The notes under the pieces: model-generated
The model's database searches: none
What the model was told of the DNA's origin: nothing
The model's input: the letters and a program-made list of their open reading frames with translations, nothing else
In this document: piece by piece, positions 1 to 8,783 of the stretch
How positions within the stretch are numbered: position 1 is the stretch's first letter
Layout of the letters: every line of letters starts with the position of its first letter
Position numbers and translations under genes: made by a program
Source of the DNA: Ralstonia sp. SET104
Lineage (GTDB): Bacteria; Pseudomonadota; Gammaproteobacteria; Burkholderiales; Burkholderiaceae
Direction: 5' to 3'
Length of the DNA stretch: 64,000 bases
Assembly (NCBI RefSeq): GCF_003851545.1
Contig: NZ_BHVX01000007.1
Location: 223,262-287,261 of the forward strand

Positions 1-929
1 GCGTAGGCATCGGCCTCATAAAAACTGACATGCGTGACGGGGGCGTCCCAATCCACCGGCTGCAGGCCGTGCAGCGACATCTGGAGCCAATCTTCGCCCT
101 CATTCACGCCGGCTCGCCAGTAGAGCGGCGCGTCGATGCCTTCGCGCTGCACCCAGGCCCAGCCGTCGGACAGCCACAGCGTCGGCTGCCGATAACCGCC
201 GTCCTGCATGAACGCGAGCCACTCGCGGTTGGTGACGGGGTGCGTGGCCAGCGCGTAGGGCTCCAGCCAGACGGTGTGGCGCGGGCCTTCGCAATCGAAC
301 ATGAAACCCGCCGCCGAATCGGTCTGGCCGATCTGTATGGCGCCACCCGAAAAGCCAACCCAGCCCGCTGGTACCGGCGCTGCGTGCACGCGTGGCGCGG
401 GCGCATCGGCGTAGGCGGGGCACAGCGGGTTCTGCGCAAACAGATGGAGCAGGTCGGTCAGAAGCAGCTCCTGGTGCTGCTGCTCGTGGTGCAGGCCAAG
501 CGTGATCAGGCGGGCAACTTCGTCCGTCACGCCATCGGCAAGCAACTGCCGCATGGCCGCGTCGACATGGCCCCGATAGGTGCGCACCTCGTCGAGCGCC
601 GGGCGCGTGAGCATGCCCCGGCGCGGACGCGGGTGCCGTGCGCCCACCGTCTCGTAGTAGGAGTTGAACAGATAGCGATAGTGCGGATCGGGCGATCGAT
701 AGCCAGGCACGTTGGGGCCGAGAACAAACGCTTCAAAGAACCACGTCGTATGGGCGAGATGCCATTTGGCGGGGCTGGCGTCGTCCATGGATTGGACGGT
801 GGCATCCGCATCGGACAGCGGCGCGGCCAAGGCCAGCGATTGCGCCCTGACGGCATCGTAGTGCTGCAGGAGGGTGGGCAGCGTTGACGGGCGATTGGCG
901 GGCACATCGAAGGCGGGCGATACACGCAT
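1..929 (-). CDS. egtB: EgtB, ergothioneine sulfoxide synthase (3' end cut by window edge)
   Basis: The reading frame stays open to the left edge, so the C-terminal part is missing. EgtB is the iron enzyme that joins trimethylhistidine (hercynine) to a thiol donor in ergothioneine synthesis. Residues 13-160 are a DinB-type domain: WHLAHTTWFFE near residue 56 and HHEQQHQE at 147-154 supply the expected histidine iron ligands. The start of an FGE-sulfatase domain follows (GFSGG and later). The start is the ATG at 929-927; I see no strong Shine-Dalgarno. No egtD is visible because the window ends. The 245 bp between this gene and lacI hold divergent promoters and the lacI operator. Confidence 0.85.
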   Translation of the reverse strand, partial: MRVSPAFDVPANRPSTLPTLLQHYDAVRAQSLALAAPLSDADATVQSMDDASPAKWHLAHTTWFFEAFVLGPNVPGYRSPDPHYRYLFNSYYETVGARHPRPRRGMLTRPALDEVRTYRGHVDAAMRQLLADGVTDEVARLITLGLHHEQQHQELLLTDLLHLFAQNPLCPAYADAPAPRVHAAPVPAGWVGFSGGAIQIGQTDSAAGFMFDCEGPRHTVWLEPYALATHPVTNREWLAFMQDGGYRQPTLWLSDGWAWVQREGIDAPLYWRAGVNEGEDWLQMSLHGLQPVDWDAPVTHVSFYEADAY

Positions 930-1143
930 GGCGTCTTCAGTCTCCAGGCAGGCGGCAGGAACGACACAGCAGCAACCGGGCCATGCAGCAGAGCGCATGC
1001 TGGCGCACCGTGCTAGCCAGTTTGGTAAGAAGCATATGCGAGCTTTGTAACTTTGCCACGCGCAACAACGGCGATGCTGCGTTGCGGCGGTGACTGCAGC
1101 GCAGCATCGATTGTCATAAAAGAGTCACTCCGGCCACCTACGA

Positions 1144-1157
1144 TGTAAACGTTTACA
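1144..1157. promoter_or_regulatory. LacI-family operator
   Basis: TGTAAACGTTTACA is a perfect 14-bp palindrome with the central CG step typical of LacI/GalR operators. It lies 18 bp before the GTG start of the lacI-type gene and next to its ribosome binding site. Because lacI heads the transporter operon, one operator could control regulator, importer and phosphodiesterase together. The site is seen directly; binding is inferred. Confidence 0.85.
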
Positions 1158-1174
1158 AATTCCGAGGGGGCGCC

Positions 1175-2245
1175 GTGGGAAGCAGCATCAAGGACGTGGC
1201 CACGCATGCCGGCATTTCGATTGCAACGGTGTCGCGCGCGGTCAATACGCCCGAGCGGGTGAGCGCGGCAACGCTGGCCCGTGTGCAGGCTGCCATGGAC
1301 GCACTGCAATATCGCCCGAACGCGCTGGGCCGCCAGTTGCGCGCCGTGCGCACAGGCTTGCTGGGCGTGGTGCTGCCGTCGCTGGCCAACCCGGTGTTTG
1401 CCGAATGCGTGCAGGGCATCGAGGAAGCGGCGTCCATCACGGGCCAGCGCGTCATGCTGATGACCACCGCCTATGACCGCCAGCGCGAAGCCCGTGCCAT
1501 CGAGACCATGCTCGAGCAGCGCGTCGATGGCTTGATCTTGACGGTGGCCGATGCCGCCGCCAATCCGCACCTCGATCGCCTGGACGCCGAGCACGTGCCC
1601 TACGTGCTGGTCTACAACGACACGGTCGGCCAGGCACGTATTCCCGCCCGCTGCTGCGTGACGGTCGACAACCGGGCCGCCGCACGCGACGCCATCCGCG
1701 CGTTGCTGGCGCAAGGGCATCGGCAGATCCGCATGCTGACGGGCACGCTCTGGGCATCCGACCGTGCCGCGTTGCGCCACAACGGCTATCGGGAGGCACT
1801 GGAAGCCGCCGGCATCGCGCCGCAGCCGCCCGTGGAAATTGATTTCAATGCGGACGCCATGCTGCCCGCCGAGCTGGCCCGCCTGCTGGCGCCGCCGCGC
1901 CCGACCGCCATCTTCTGCAGCAACGACCGCCTGGCGTTGCTCACGATCCGCTCACTGCGCGAGATGGGCCTGCGCGTGCCGGAAGACGTGAGCGTGGTGG
2001 GCTTCGACGGTCTGGCGATGGGGCAGTGGCTCTCGCCCACGCTCGCCACTGTGGCGCAGCCGCACCGACGTATCGGCACCGATGCCGCCCTTGCACTGGC
2101 CCGCCGCATCACCGGTGAGGTGGTGCCGTCAATCACCTTGCCGCACCGTCTGCTGGCGGGCGGCACGCTGGCCCGTGCGCCGACAGAAGCCTCTTTGTCC
2201 GCTGTTTCTTCCCTCACGTCTGATACGCAAGGAGCGTCTCGATGA
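1175..2245 (+). CDS. LacI-family transcriptional repressor
   Basis: This 356-residue regulator has an N-terminal LacI helix-turn-helix (IKDVATHAGISIATVSRAVN, residues 5-24) and hinge helix, then a periplasmic-binding-protein-like effector domain from about residue 63. The start is GTG at 1175 behind GAGGGGG. Its TGA overlaps the ATG of the binding-protein gene (ATGA at 2242-2245), so it is translated as the first gene of the transporter operon. The perfect operator at 1144-1157 implies autoregulation and control of the whole operon by the imported ligand or a product of it. The effector cannot be read from the sequence. Confidence 0.92.
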   Translation: MGSSIKDVATHAGISIATVSRAVNTPERVSAATLARVQAAMDALQYRPNALGRQLRAVRTGLLGVVLPSLANPVFAECVQGIEEAASITGQRVMLMTTAYDRQREARAIETMLEQRVDGLILTVADAAANPHLDRLDAEHVPYVLVYNDTVGQARIPARCCVTVDNRAAARDAIRALLAQGHRQIRMLTGTLWASDRAALRHNGYREALEAAGIAPQPPVEIDFNADAMLPAELARLLAPPRPTAIFCSNDRLALLTIRSLREMGLRVPEDVSVVGFDGLAMGQWLSPTLATVAQPHRRIGTDAALALARRITGEVVPSITLPHRLLAGGTLARAPTEASLSAVSSLTSDTQGASR

Positions 2246-3285
2246 AACGTCTCGTTCAATGGCTGCGCGCGTGCGGCCTCGCTGGTGCCGCTGTTGCTGC
2301 CGGCGCGTTTGCCGTGGCTGGGCCGGTGCAAGCTCAGCCGGCCGGCCAGCAGGTCGCCATCTGCTACAACTGCCCGCCCGAATGGGCTGACTGGGCCAGC
2401 CAGATCAAGGCCATCAAAGAAAAGACCGGCGTGACCGTGCCGTTCGACAACAAGAACTCCGGCCAGGCCATCGCGCAGATGCTGGCTGAGAAGTCGCACC
2501 CGGTGGCGGATGTGGCCTACCTGGGCATCACGTCCGCCTATCAGGCCAAGGAGAAAGGGCTGGTCGCCAACTACAAGCCCAAGCACTGGGACGACATTCC
2601 TGCCGGCATGAAGGATCCGGACGGCGCGTTTTTCTCGATCCACTCGGGCACGCTGGGCTTCTTCGTCAACAAGGACGCACTGGAAGGCAAGCCCGTGCCG
2701 CATTCGTGGAAAGACCTGCTTAAGCCCGAATACAAGGGCATGGTCGGCTACCTGGACCCGAGCAGCGCCTTTGTCGGTTATGTGGGCGCCGTGGCGGTCA
2801 ACCAGGCGCTGGGCGGCACGCTGGACAACTTCGGCCCCGGCATCGAGTGGTTCAAGCAACTGAAGAAGAACGCGCCGATTGTGCCCAAGCAAACCGCCTA
2901 CGCGCGCGTCGTGGCAGGTGAAATTCCCATCCTGCTCGACTACGACTTCAACGCCTACCGCGCCAAATACAAGGACCACGCCAACGTGGAGTTCGTGATC
3001 CCGCAGGAAGGCACGATTGCCGTGCCGTACGTGATGAGCCTGACCGCTGGCGCGCCGCATGCTGACAACGCCAAGAAGGTGTTGGACTTCGTGCTGTCGG
3101 ACGAAGGTCAGGCGCTGTGGGCCAACGCCTACCTGCGCCCGGTGCGCGCCAACGCCATGAGCAAGGAAGCCGCATCGCGCTTCCTGCCGGCCAGCGAATA
3201 TGCCCGCGTGAAGACGGTCGATTTCAATAAGATGGCCGCCGGTCAGCAGGCATTCGGCACGCGCTATCTGAACGAGGTCCGCTGA
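2242..3285 (+). CDS. ABC importer periplasmic substrate-binding protein
   Basis: A 347-residue extracytoplasmic binding protein with a Sec signal peptide: basic start MKRLVQWLR, Ala-rich core, likely cleavage after QAQ/AQA near residue 33. The body has the fold of the iron/spermidine/2-aminoethylphosphonate binding-protein group (YNCPPEWADW, then the HSGTLGFFVNKDAL and VGYLDPSSAF regions). It starts four bases inside lacI. The downstream phosphodiesterase suggests a phosphodiester such as a glycerophosphodiester as ligand. An aminoethylphosphonate or ferric ligand is also possible for this family. Substrate is inference only. Confidence 0.8.
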   Translation: MKRLVQWLRACGLAGAAVAAGAFAVAGPVQAQPAGQQVAICYNCPPEWADWASQIKAIKEKTGVTVPFDNKNSGQAIAQMLAEKSHPVADVAYLGITSAYQAKEKGLVANYKPKHWDDIPAGMKDPDGAFFSIHSGTLGFFVNKDALEGKPVPHSWKDLLKPEYKGMVGYLDPSSAFVGYVGAVAVNQALGGTLDNFGPGIEWFKQLKKNAPIVPKQTAYARVVAGEIPILLDYDFNAYRAKYKDHANVEFVIPQEGTIAVPYVMSLTAGAPHADNAKKVLDFVLSDEGQALWANAYLRPVRANAMSKEAASRFLPASEYARVKTVDFNKMAAGQQAFGTRYLNEVR

Positions 3286-3287
3286 GC

Positions 3288-4139
3288 ATGAGCACCGCCA
3301 CCCGAGCCACCCCGCCTGACGATGCGGTGCTGCCCGCACGGTGGCGGGTGGCGTTGCTGGCACCGGCCGTCGCGCTGTTCTGCGCGTTCTGGCTGTTGCC
3401 GATGGTTGCGCTGCTGCGTGTGAGCGGCAGCGAGGGCGTGATCGCCACTTACACCGCGGCGCTGACCACGCCGCGCTATCTGGGCAGCTTGTTTTCAACG
3501 GTGGTGCTGTCAGCCGCCGTCACGCTGGCAACGCTCGTGCTGTCGACCATCGCGGGGCTGTTCCTGGTGCGTCATGACGTGCCGGGCAAACGGGTGATTA
3601 CTGCCATGCTGACTTTTCCGCTGGCGTTCCCCGGCGTGGTGGTCGGCTTCATGGTGATCCTGCTGGCTGGGCGCCAGGGCTTGCTGGGTGATCTCACGCA
3701 CAAGCTCATCGGCGAGAAATGGGTATTCGCTTATTCAATCGGTGGGCTGTTTCTCGGTTACCTGTATTTCTCGATTCCGCGCGTGGTGCTGACGGTGATG
3801 GCCGCGGCGGAGAAGCTCGATCGTTCATTGGAAGAAGCGGCGCGCTCGCTGGGCGCGTCGTCGTGGCAAGTGACGCGCGACGTGCTGGTGCCGGGGCTGG
3901 CACCCGCGCTCGTGGCCTCGGGGGCGATCTGCTTCGCCACGTCGATGGGCGCATTCGGCACGGCGTTCACGCTCGCCACGGAAATCGACGTATTGCCGAT
4001 GACGATCTACACCGAGTTCACGCTCAACGCGGGCATTGCGATGGCGGCGGCGCTGTCAGTGGTGCTGGGCGTGGTGACGTGGCTGGTGCTGGCGATTGCA
4101 CGCACGGCAAGCGGCAGCCCGACTGGAGCGGCGGCATGA
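3288..4139 (+). CDS. ABC importer permease 1
   Basis: A 283-residue inner-membrane permease with about six hydrophobic segments. The cytoplasmic EAA loop, which contacts the ATPase, is clear (EEAARSLGASSWQVTRDVL, about residues 181-199). It starts two bases after the binding-protein gene and its TGA overlaps the ATG of the second permease, so the pair is translationally coupled. It belongs to the CysT/PotB-like permease group. It forms the channel with the protein encoded from 4136. Confidence 0.88.
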   Translation: MSTATRATPPDDAVLPARWRVALLAPAVALFCAFWLLPMVALLRVSGSEGVIATYTAALTTPRYLGSLFSTVVLSAAVTLATLVLSTIAGLFLVRHDVPGKRVITAMLTFPLAFPGVVVGFMVILLAGRQGLLGDLTHKLIGEKWVFAYSIGGLFLGYLYFSIPRVVLTVMAAAEKLDRSLEEAARSLGASSWQVTRDVLVPGLAPALVASGAICFATSMGAFGTAFTLATEIDVLPMTIYTEFTLNAGIAMAAALSVVLGVVTWLVLAIARTASGSPTGAAA

Positions 4140-4930
4140 AACGCGTCTTGTCTATCGCGCAGTGGTTCATCACGCTGCTGCTGTGCCTGTTCCTGATCGT
4201 GCCTGTTGTGCTGTCGATGGCGGTGGGGCTGACGCGCAACTACATCCGCGGGTTCAAAAGCGGCTGGACGCTGGATTGGGTTGCCCAGGTGTGGGACCTG
4301 TACCACGCATCGATCTGGATGTCGCTGCTGGTGGCACTGTGCACGCTGGTGATCGTGCTGGCCGCAGGCGTGCCGGCCGGTTATGTGCTGGCCCGCCGCC
4401 AAAGCCGCACGAGCCGCTTGATCGAAGAATTTCTCACGCTGCCCGTGGCGCTGCCAGGGCTGGCGACGGCGCTGGGGCTGATCGTCGCGTACGGCGGTTT
4501 CGGCGGCTTTCGCGAGAGCCTGTGGTTCATCGTCGTCGGGCACGTGGTGTTCACGCTGCCGTTCATGGTGCGCGCGGTGGCGGCAGTGTGTGCGGGGCAG
4601 AACCTGAAGACGCTGGAAGAGGGCGCGGCCAGCCTGGGCGCATCGTTCTGGCAGCGGTTTTGCACCATCGTGCTGCCCAATGTGCAGCCCGGCATTCTGG
4701 CCGGCGCGCTGACGGTGGTGACGCTCTCGGTGGGTGAATTCAACCTGACCTGGATGCTGCACACGCCCGAAACCAAGACACTGCCCGTCGGCCTGGCCGA
4801 CACTTATGCGTCGATGCGCCTGGAGATTGCCAGCGCCTACACGCTGATCTTCTTCGTCATGATCGTGCCGCTGCTGGTGCTGATGCAGCGCTTTGGCGGC
4901 TTGCGTGTGAACAACGGAAAGGCTTCCTGA
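4136..4930 (+). CDS. ABC importer permease 2
   Basis: A 264-residue inner-membrane permease (MKRVLSIAQWFITLL start) with about six membrane segments and an EAA loop (LEEGAASLGASFWQRFCTIV). The frame is open further upstream, but the ATG at 4136 overlapping the previous stop (ATGA) is the natural start, and the upstream stretch would only re-read permease 1 in another frame. Its TGA overlaps the ATG of the ATPase gene. It is the PotC-like partner of permease 1. Confidence 0.88.
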   Translation: MKRVLSIAQWFITLLLCLFLIVPVVLSMAVGLTRNYIRGFKSGWTLDWVAQVWDLYHASIWMSLLVALCTLVIVLAAGVPAGYVLARRQSRTSRLIEEFLTLPVALPGLATALGLIVAYGGFGGFRESLWFIVVGHVVFTLPFMVRAVAAVCAGQNLKTLEEGAASLGASFWQRFCTIVLPNVQPGILAGALTVVTLSVGEFNLTWMLHTPETKTLPVGLADTYASMRLEIASAYTLIFFVMIVPLLVLMQRFGGLRVNNGKAS

Positions 4931-5991
4931 TGCGTACCGAACCCCTACATCTCCCGCCCGTGCCGATCCGGCTGCGCGGCTGCGGCAAGCACTTCGGAGG
5001 CCAGCGCGTGCTGGAGCCGATGGAACTCGACATTGCTGCCGGTGAGACCGTGGTGCTGCTCGGGCCCTCGGGCTGCGGCAAGACCACCACGCTGCGCATC
5101 GTCGCAGGGCTGGAAGCACCGGATGCAGGCGGCACCGTGCACTTTGGCGATGATGACGTCACCGCGCTTCCGATTGAGCGCCGCCGCGTCGGCATGGTGT
5201 TCCAGAGCTATGCGCTGTTTCCCAACCTGAGCGTGTGCGGCAATGTGGAATACGGCCTGCGCATCCAGCGCCGGCACAACGGCCTGTCCGACGCGCAGAT
5301 CAGCGCCCGCGCAAACACGCTGCTGGAGATGATGCACCTCACGCCGTATGCGGATCGCGGCGTGGATCAGCTCTCCGGCGGCCAGCGCCAGCGTGTGGCA
5401 TTGGCGCGCGCCCTGGCCCCCGAGCCGCGTGTGCTGCTGCTGGACGAACCGCTCACGGCGCTTGACGCCAAGCTGCGCGAATCCGTGCGTGCCGAGATGG
5501 ACCGCCTGCTGCGCAGCCTTGGCATCACCACCATCTATGTCACGCACGACCAGGAAGAGGCGATGGCGCTGGCTGACCGCATCGTCGTCATGGAAGCCGG
5601 GCGTATCGCGCAGATCGGCACCCCGCGCGAAATCTACTTCCAGCCCGCCAACCGGCATGTGGCGGATTTCATCGGCATCATGAACCGGCTCGACGGCAGG
5701 CGGCAGGATGGCGCGTTCGTCTGCGCAGGCGGCCGTGTGGCGGCGCCCGCAGGCGAGGGCGATGCGGTGTTCTTCCGCCCCGAAGACGCTGTACTGGCCG
5801 ATCCGGCCCAGGCCGCGCTCAGGGGCACGGTCGAATCGGCGGTGTTCCTGGGTTTCCGCACCCGTGTGCGCGTGGCAGGCGTTTCGGCCACGTCGTTGTT
5901 CATCGATTTGCCCGGCCGCCAGCACTTTGCACCGGGCCACGCAGTCGGCTTCAATGTTCCGGCTGACCGCCTCCTGACCTTGCAAGCGTGA
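4930..5991 (+). CDS. ABC importer ATPase (PotA/UgpC/FbpC type)
   Basis: A 353-residue ATP-binding subunit. Walker A GPSGCGKTT is at 45-53, Q-loop Gln92, signature LSGGQ at 148-152, Walker B LLLDEP at 169-174, and the switch His206 in YVTHDQEEA. A C-terminal TOBE-like domain follows from about residue 240, placing it in the CUT1/MOI-type importer group. It starts at the ATG overlapping the permease stop (TGATG) and overlaps the phosphodiesterase gene at its end. It drives transport through the two permeases. Confidence 0.92.
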   Translation: MRTEPLHLPPVPIRLRGCGKHFGGQRVLEPMELDIAAGETVVLLGPSGCGKTTTLRIVAGLEAPDAGGTVHFGDDDVTALPIERRRVGMVFQSYALFPNLSVCGNVEYGLRIQRRHNGLSDAQISARANTLLEMMHLTPYADRGVDQLSGGQRQRVALARALAPEPRVLLLDEPLTALDAKLRESVRAEMDRLLRSLGITTIYVTHDQEEAMALADRIVVMEAGRIAQIGTPREIYFQPANRHVADFIGIMNRLDGRRQDGAFVCAGGRVAAPAGEGDAVFFRPEDAVLADPAQAALRGTVESAVFLGFRTRVRVAGVSATSLFIDLPGRQHFAPGHAVGFNVPADRLLTLQA

Positions 5992-6839
5992 TGCACTTCC
6001 TGCAACTGACCGACCTTCATATCAAGCGGCCCGGGCGGCTGGCCTACCGGCGTGTGGATTCCGCTGCGTATCTGGCGCGCTGCGTGGCGCATATCCTCGC
6101 GCAGCCGCAGCGGCCCGACGCCATTGTGCTGACAGGCGACTTGGTCGATACCGGCGCGCCAGAGGAATATGCCCACCTGCGCGCCGTGCTCGCACCGCTG
6201 GATGCTGCAGGCATTCGCATGCTTGCGGTGCTCGGCAACCACGATGCCCGTGACGCGGCGCGCGAAGCCTTTGCTGATTGGCTCGCGCCTATCCCGGTTG
6301 CCGCACAAGACTCGAACGCCTTCCAGTACTGGGCCGATATCGGCAACGTGCGCCTGATCGTGCTCGATACGCTCGACACAGGCCACCCGGGCGGCCGCCT
6401 CGGCGTGCAGCGCCTCGATTGGCTGGCCGATACGCTGGCGCACGAAACACAGCGCCCGACCGTCATCGCCATGCACCACCCGCCGTTTGCCACGGGCATC
6501 CACCACATGGACGTTCAATCGCTGGCCGAAGACGACATCGCACCGTTCGCGCAGATCGTGCGTGCCGCTGGCAATGTCGAGCGCATCATCTGCGGCCATC
6601 TGCATCGCTCCATTGACGTGCGCTTTGCGGGCACGGTGGCGTCGACCTGTCCGTCACCCGCGCATCAGGTGGCGCTCGATCTCGATCAGGATGGCGAACC
6701 GGGCTTCGTCATGGAGCCGCCCGCCTACAAGGTGCACGCATGGGCGCCGGGCCAGGGACTGGTGAGCCATCTCGCGTATGTGGGCAAATTCGATGGCCCG
6801 CACCCATTCTTCGAGCCGGATGGGCGGTTGATCGATTAG
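5988..6839 (+). CDS. GpdQ/CpdA-like metallophosphodiesterase
   Basis: A 283-residue calcineurin-type phosphoesterase with the complete dinuclear metal set: Asp9 and His11 (TDLH), Asp51 (TGDLVD), Asn84-His85 (GNHD), His163-His164 (MHHPP), His204 and His206 (GHLH). Order and spacing resemble GpdQ, which cleaves glycerophosphodiesters, and CpdA, which cleaves cAMP. The first codon is GTG 5988 or, one codon later, ATG 5991, overlapping the ATPase stop. No signal peptide is seen, so it acts in the cytosol. As last gene of the importer operon it most likely hydrolyses the imported compound, much as UgpQ follows UgpBAEC. Confidence 0.85.
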   Translation: MMHFLQLTDLHIKRPGRLAYRRVDSAAYLARCVAHILAQPQRPDAIVLTGDLVDTGAPEEYAHLRAVLAPLDAAGIRMLAVLGNHDARDAAREAFADWLAPIPVAAQDSNAFQYWADIGNVRLIVLDTLDTGHPGGRLGVQRLDWLADTLAHETQRPTVIAMHHPPFATGIHHMDVQSLAEDDIAPFAQIVRAAGNVERIICGHLHRSIDVRFAGTVASTCPSPAHQVALDLDQDGEPGFVMEPPAYKVHAWAPGQGLVSHLAYVGKFDGPHPFFEPDGRLID

Positions 6840-6877
6840 GCCGCGTTCATCTGGTCGCGTCCATCAGGCCGCATCCA

Positions 6878-7576
6878 TCAGACCACTTCTGCGGCGGCGC
6901 CGGCGCTCATGCGGTCGACCAGCACATCGACATCGCTTTCAGCCAACGCAATCGACCCGCGCAGCCGGTCATCTGCAAACTCGTCGTACTCGATGGCCAC
7001 CGACGCCACATCGGTGACGCCGATATAGCCGAACGCCGTTGCAACGCCACCTTCCACGTGGTTCAGGTGGGCAATGCGCTGGCCCGGGCCGTAACCGAAA
7101 TCACCGCGCGAGCTAAGGATGACGAGGCGCTTGTGCATGCCGGCCAGCAGCGGCCAATAGGGTTCGCCGGTACGGCTGCGGTCAAAGCCGAACGTGCGGC
7201 CCACGCGCACGATGTTGTCGATGTACGCCTTGAACTGCGCGGGCATGCCGAAGTTGTACATCGGCACACCGGCCACGATCACGTCGGCGGCCAGCAATTC
7301 GTCGATCAACGCATCGCTTTGCGCAAGCCGGTCGTGCATCCACGGTTCACGTTGCGCGGGCGGGGTGAACGCAGCATGCACCCAGCCGCCATCGACGGGG
7401 GAAGGCGGTGCCGCGCCGACGTCGCGATAGACGACCTGCGCATCCGGCTCATGTTCAAGCCAGCGCTGCACAAAGCGCGCAGAAAGCCGGCGCGTGTGCG
7501 AGCCGTGGCGCTCGGTATCGGAGCAGCCGGGGCGGGCGCTTGCGTCCAGATGCAGCAGGCGAGTCGGTGTGGTCAT
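6878..7576 (-). CDS. azoR: FMN-dependent NADH-azoreductase
   Basis: A 232-residue flavodoxin-fold quinone/azo reductase of the AzoR (AcpD) family. Hallmarks are the N-terminal LLHLDASAR strand with its phosphate-binding loop, VPMYNFGMPAQFKAYIDN near residue 105 that packs on FMN, and the LSSRGDFGYGPG segment. It is somewhat longer than E. coli AzoR (about 200) by an extension at the C-terminus. It is transcribed away from a LysR gene across a 144-bp gap that contains a perfect 9-bp inverted repeat, so that regulator probably controls it. Confidence 0.88.
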   Translation of the reverse strand: MTTPTRLLHLDASARPGCSDTERHGSHTRRLSARFVQRWLEHEPDAQVVYRDVGAAPPSPVDGGWVHAAFTPPAQREPWMHDRLAQSDALIDELLAADVIVAGVPMYNFGMPAQFKAYIDNIVRVGRTFGFDRSRTGEPYWPLLAGMHKRLVILSSRGDFGYGPGQRIAHLNHVEGGVATAFGYIGVTDVASVAIEYDEFADDRLRGSIALAESDVDVLVDRMSAGAAAEVV

Positions 7577-7656
7577 GTCGAACCCGTGGTTGTGAGTGGA
7601 GGTGTGGCCACTCTACGAGGCGCGCTGCACTGCGACAAACGACAAGTTTTTCGCGC

Positions 7657-7681
7657 CATGGATGACATGGATTCATCCATG
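7657..7681. promoter_or_regulatory. Inverted repeat in the azoR/LysR divergent promoter
   Basis: CATGGATGA at 7657-7665 and TCATCCATG at 7673-7681 form a perfect 9-bp inverted repeat around a 7-base spacer. It lies 40 bp upstream of the LysR start and 81 bp upstream of azoR. Size and position suit a LysR-family binding site. The repeat is seen; its use as an operator is inferred. Confidence 0.55.
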
Positions 7682-7720
7682 CCCGCCGTGGGGAGAAAGC
7701 CCCCATGACACAATCCACGC

Positions 7721-8656
7721 ATGCGAAAACTGCCACCCCTGAGTGCACTGCGGGCGTTTGAAGCCACCGCACGGCACCTGAGCATGCGCCGCGCCGCCGA
7801 TGAACTGTCGGTCACGCCCACGGCCGTCAGCCATCAGATTCGCCGCCTGGAAGACGCCCTGGGCGTGGCGCTGTTCGAGCGGCAGGTGCGCGCACTGCGG
7901 TTGACCGAAGCCGGAGAGCGGCTGTACCCCGTGCTCAATACCGGCTTTGACGCGTTCGCGCAGGCCATTCATGCCATCTGCGCGCCCGAGGCAGCGCCAA
8001 TACGCCAGCGCGTCACGCTCACGGCGCCGATGGGGTTGGCTGCGCGCTGGTTGGTCCCAAGGCTCGGTGAGTACGCTACGCGGCATCCCGAAGTGGATCT
8101 GCGCATTCATGCATCCGACACCGTGGTGGATCTGCACGGCGGCAGCGCAGACCTCGCCGTGCGCTATGGCGAAACGCCCGCCGCCCAGCCGGGCCTCGTT
8201 GCCGAACACCTTTTTGGCGACGCGTATGCGCCGGTCTGTCATCCGGGCCTGAGCGTCCGGTCGCACGACGATCTCGCGCGCGTGCCGCTCATCCACTCCG
8301 AATGGCAGCGCACGCTGCCGCAGCCGATCGGCTGGCCGATGTGGGCACGCGCCGCTGGTATCGAACACACGCTCCAGACTGATGCGGGCATCGTACTGTC
8401 CGACGACGGGCATGCCATGTCGGCAGCCATGGCGGGGCAGGGCGTGATCCTGGCGAATCTGCCGCTGGTGCGCGATGCGCTGGAGGCTGGCGCACTCGTC
8501 CAGCCGTTCGATGGGCCGGTCATCCAGCGATACGCATTCTGGGCGATGGCGCCTGCCACACGGCTGGAAGATGCCGCCGTGCGATCCGTGTGGAACTGGC
8601 TGCGCGCGTGCTGCGACGCGGCCACCGCACCCAACGCGTTGCATCGCAAAAACTGA
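7721..8656 (+). CDS. LysR-family regulator (GcvA-like)
   Basis: A 311-residue LysR-type activator/repressor. The winged helix is N-terminal (LSALRAFEATARHLSMRRAA then VSHQIRRLEDALGVALF) and the effector domain begins near residue 95. The opening RKLPPLSALRAFEA is typical of the GcvA/AmpR branch. It diverges from azoR and probably controls both genes through the repeat at 7657-7681. A small hairpin with a GAAA loop follows its stop. Confidence 0.9.
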   Translation: MRKLPPLSALRAFEATARHLSMRRAADELSVTPTAVSHQIRRLEDALGVALFERQVRALRLTEAGERLYPVLNTGFDAFAQAIHAICAPEAAPIRQRVTLTAPMGLAARWLVPRLGEYATRHPEVDLRIHASDTVVDLHGGSADLAVRYGETPAAQPGLVAEHLFGDAYAPVCHPGLSVRSHDDLARVPLIHSEWQRTLPQPIGWPMWARAAGIEHTLQTDAGIVLSDDGHAMSAAMAGQGVILANLPLVRDALEAGALVQPFDGPVIQRYAFWAMAPATRLEDAAVRSVWNWLRACCDAATAPNALHRKN

Positions 8657-8672
8657 GGCGCTGCGTTTAACT

Positions 8673-8695
8673 CAGCCGAAAGGCTGGGCTTGTTT
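8673..8695 (+). terminator. Weak rho-independent terminator after LysR gene
   Basis: CAGCC-GAAA-GGCTG forms a 5-bp stem with a stable tetraloop, followed after GGC by TTGTTTT. It lies 17 bp after the LysR stop and before the dehydrogenase operon. The T-tract is imperfect, so termination may be partial. Confidence 0.45.
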
Positions 8696-8783
8696 TCGCG
8701 CGAACAGCGTCTAGTGTGGAAACACGCGGGCATCACCCGCGGCGGACGTCCTGCTTCCACAAGAAGATGAGGGGGCTGCAGCC

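Noticed and set aside
1786..3498. 570-codon open frame on the minus strand
   Set aside because: It lies opposite lacI and the binding-protein gene, has no recognisable domain, and reflects the high GC content of the real genes.
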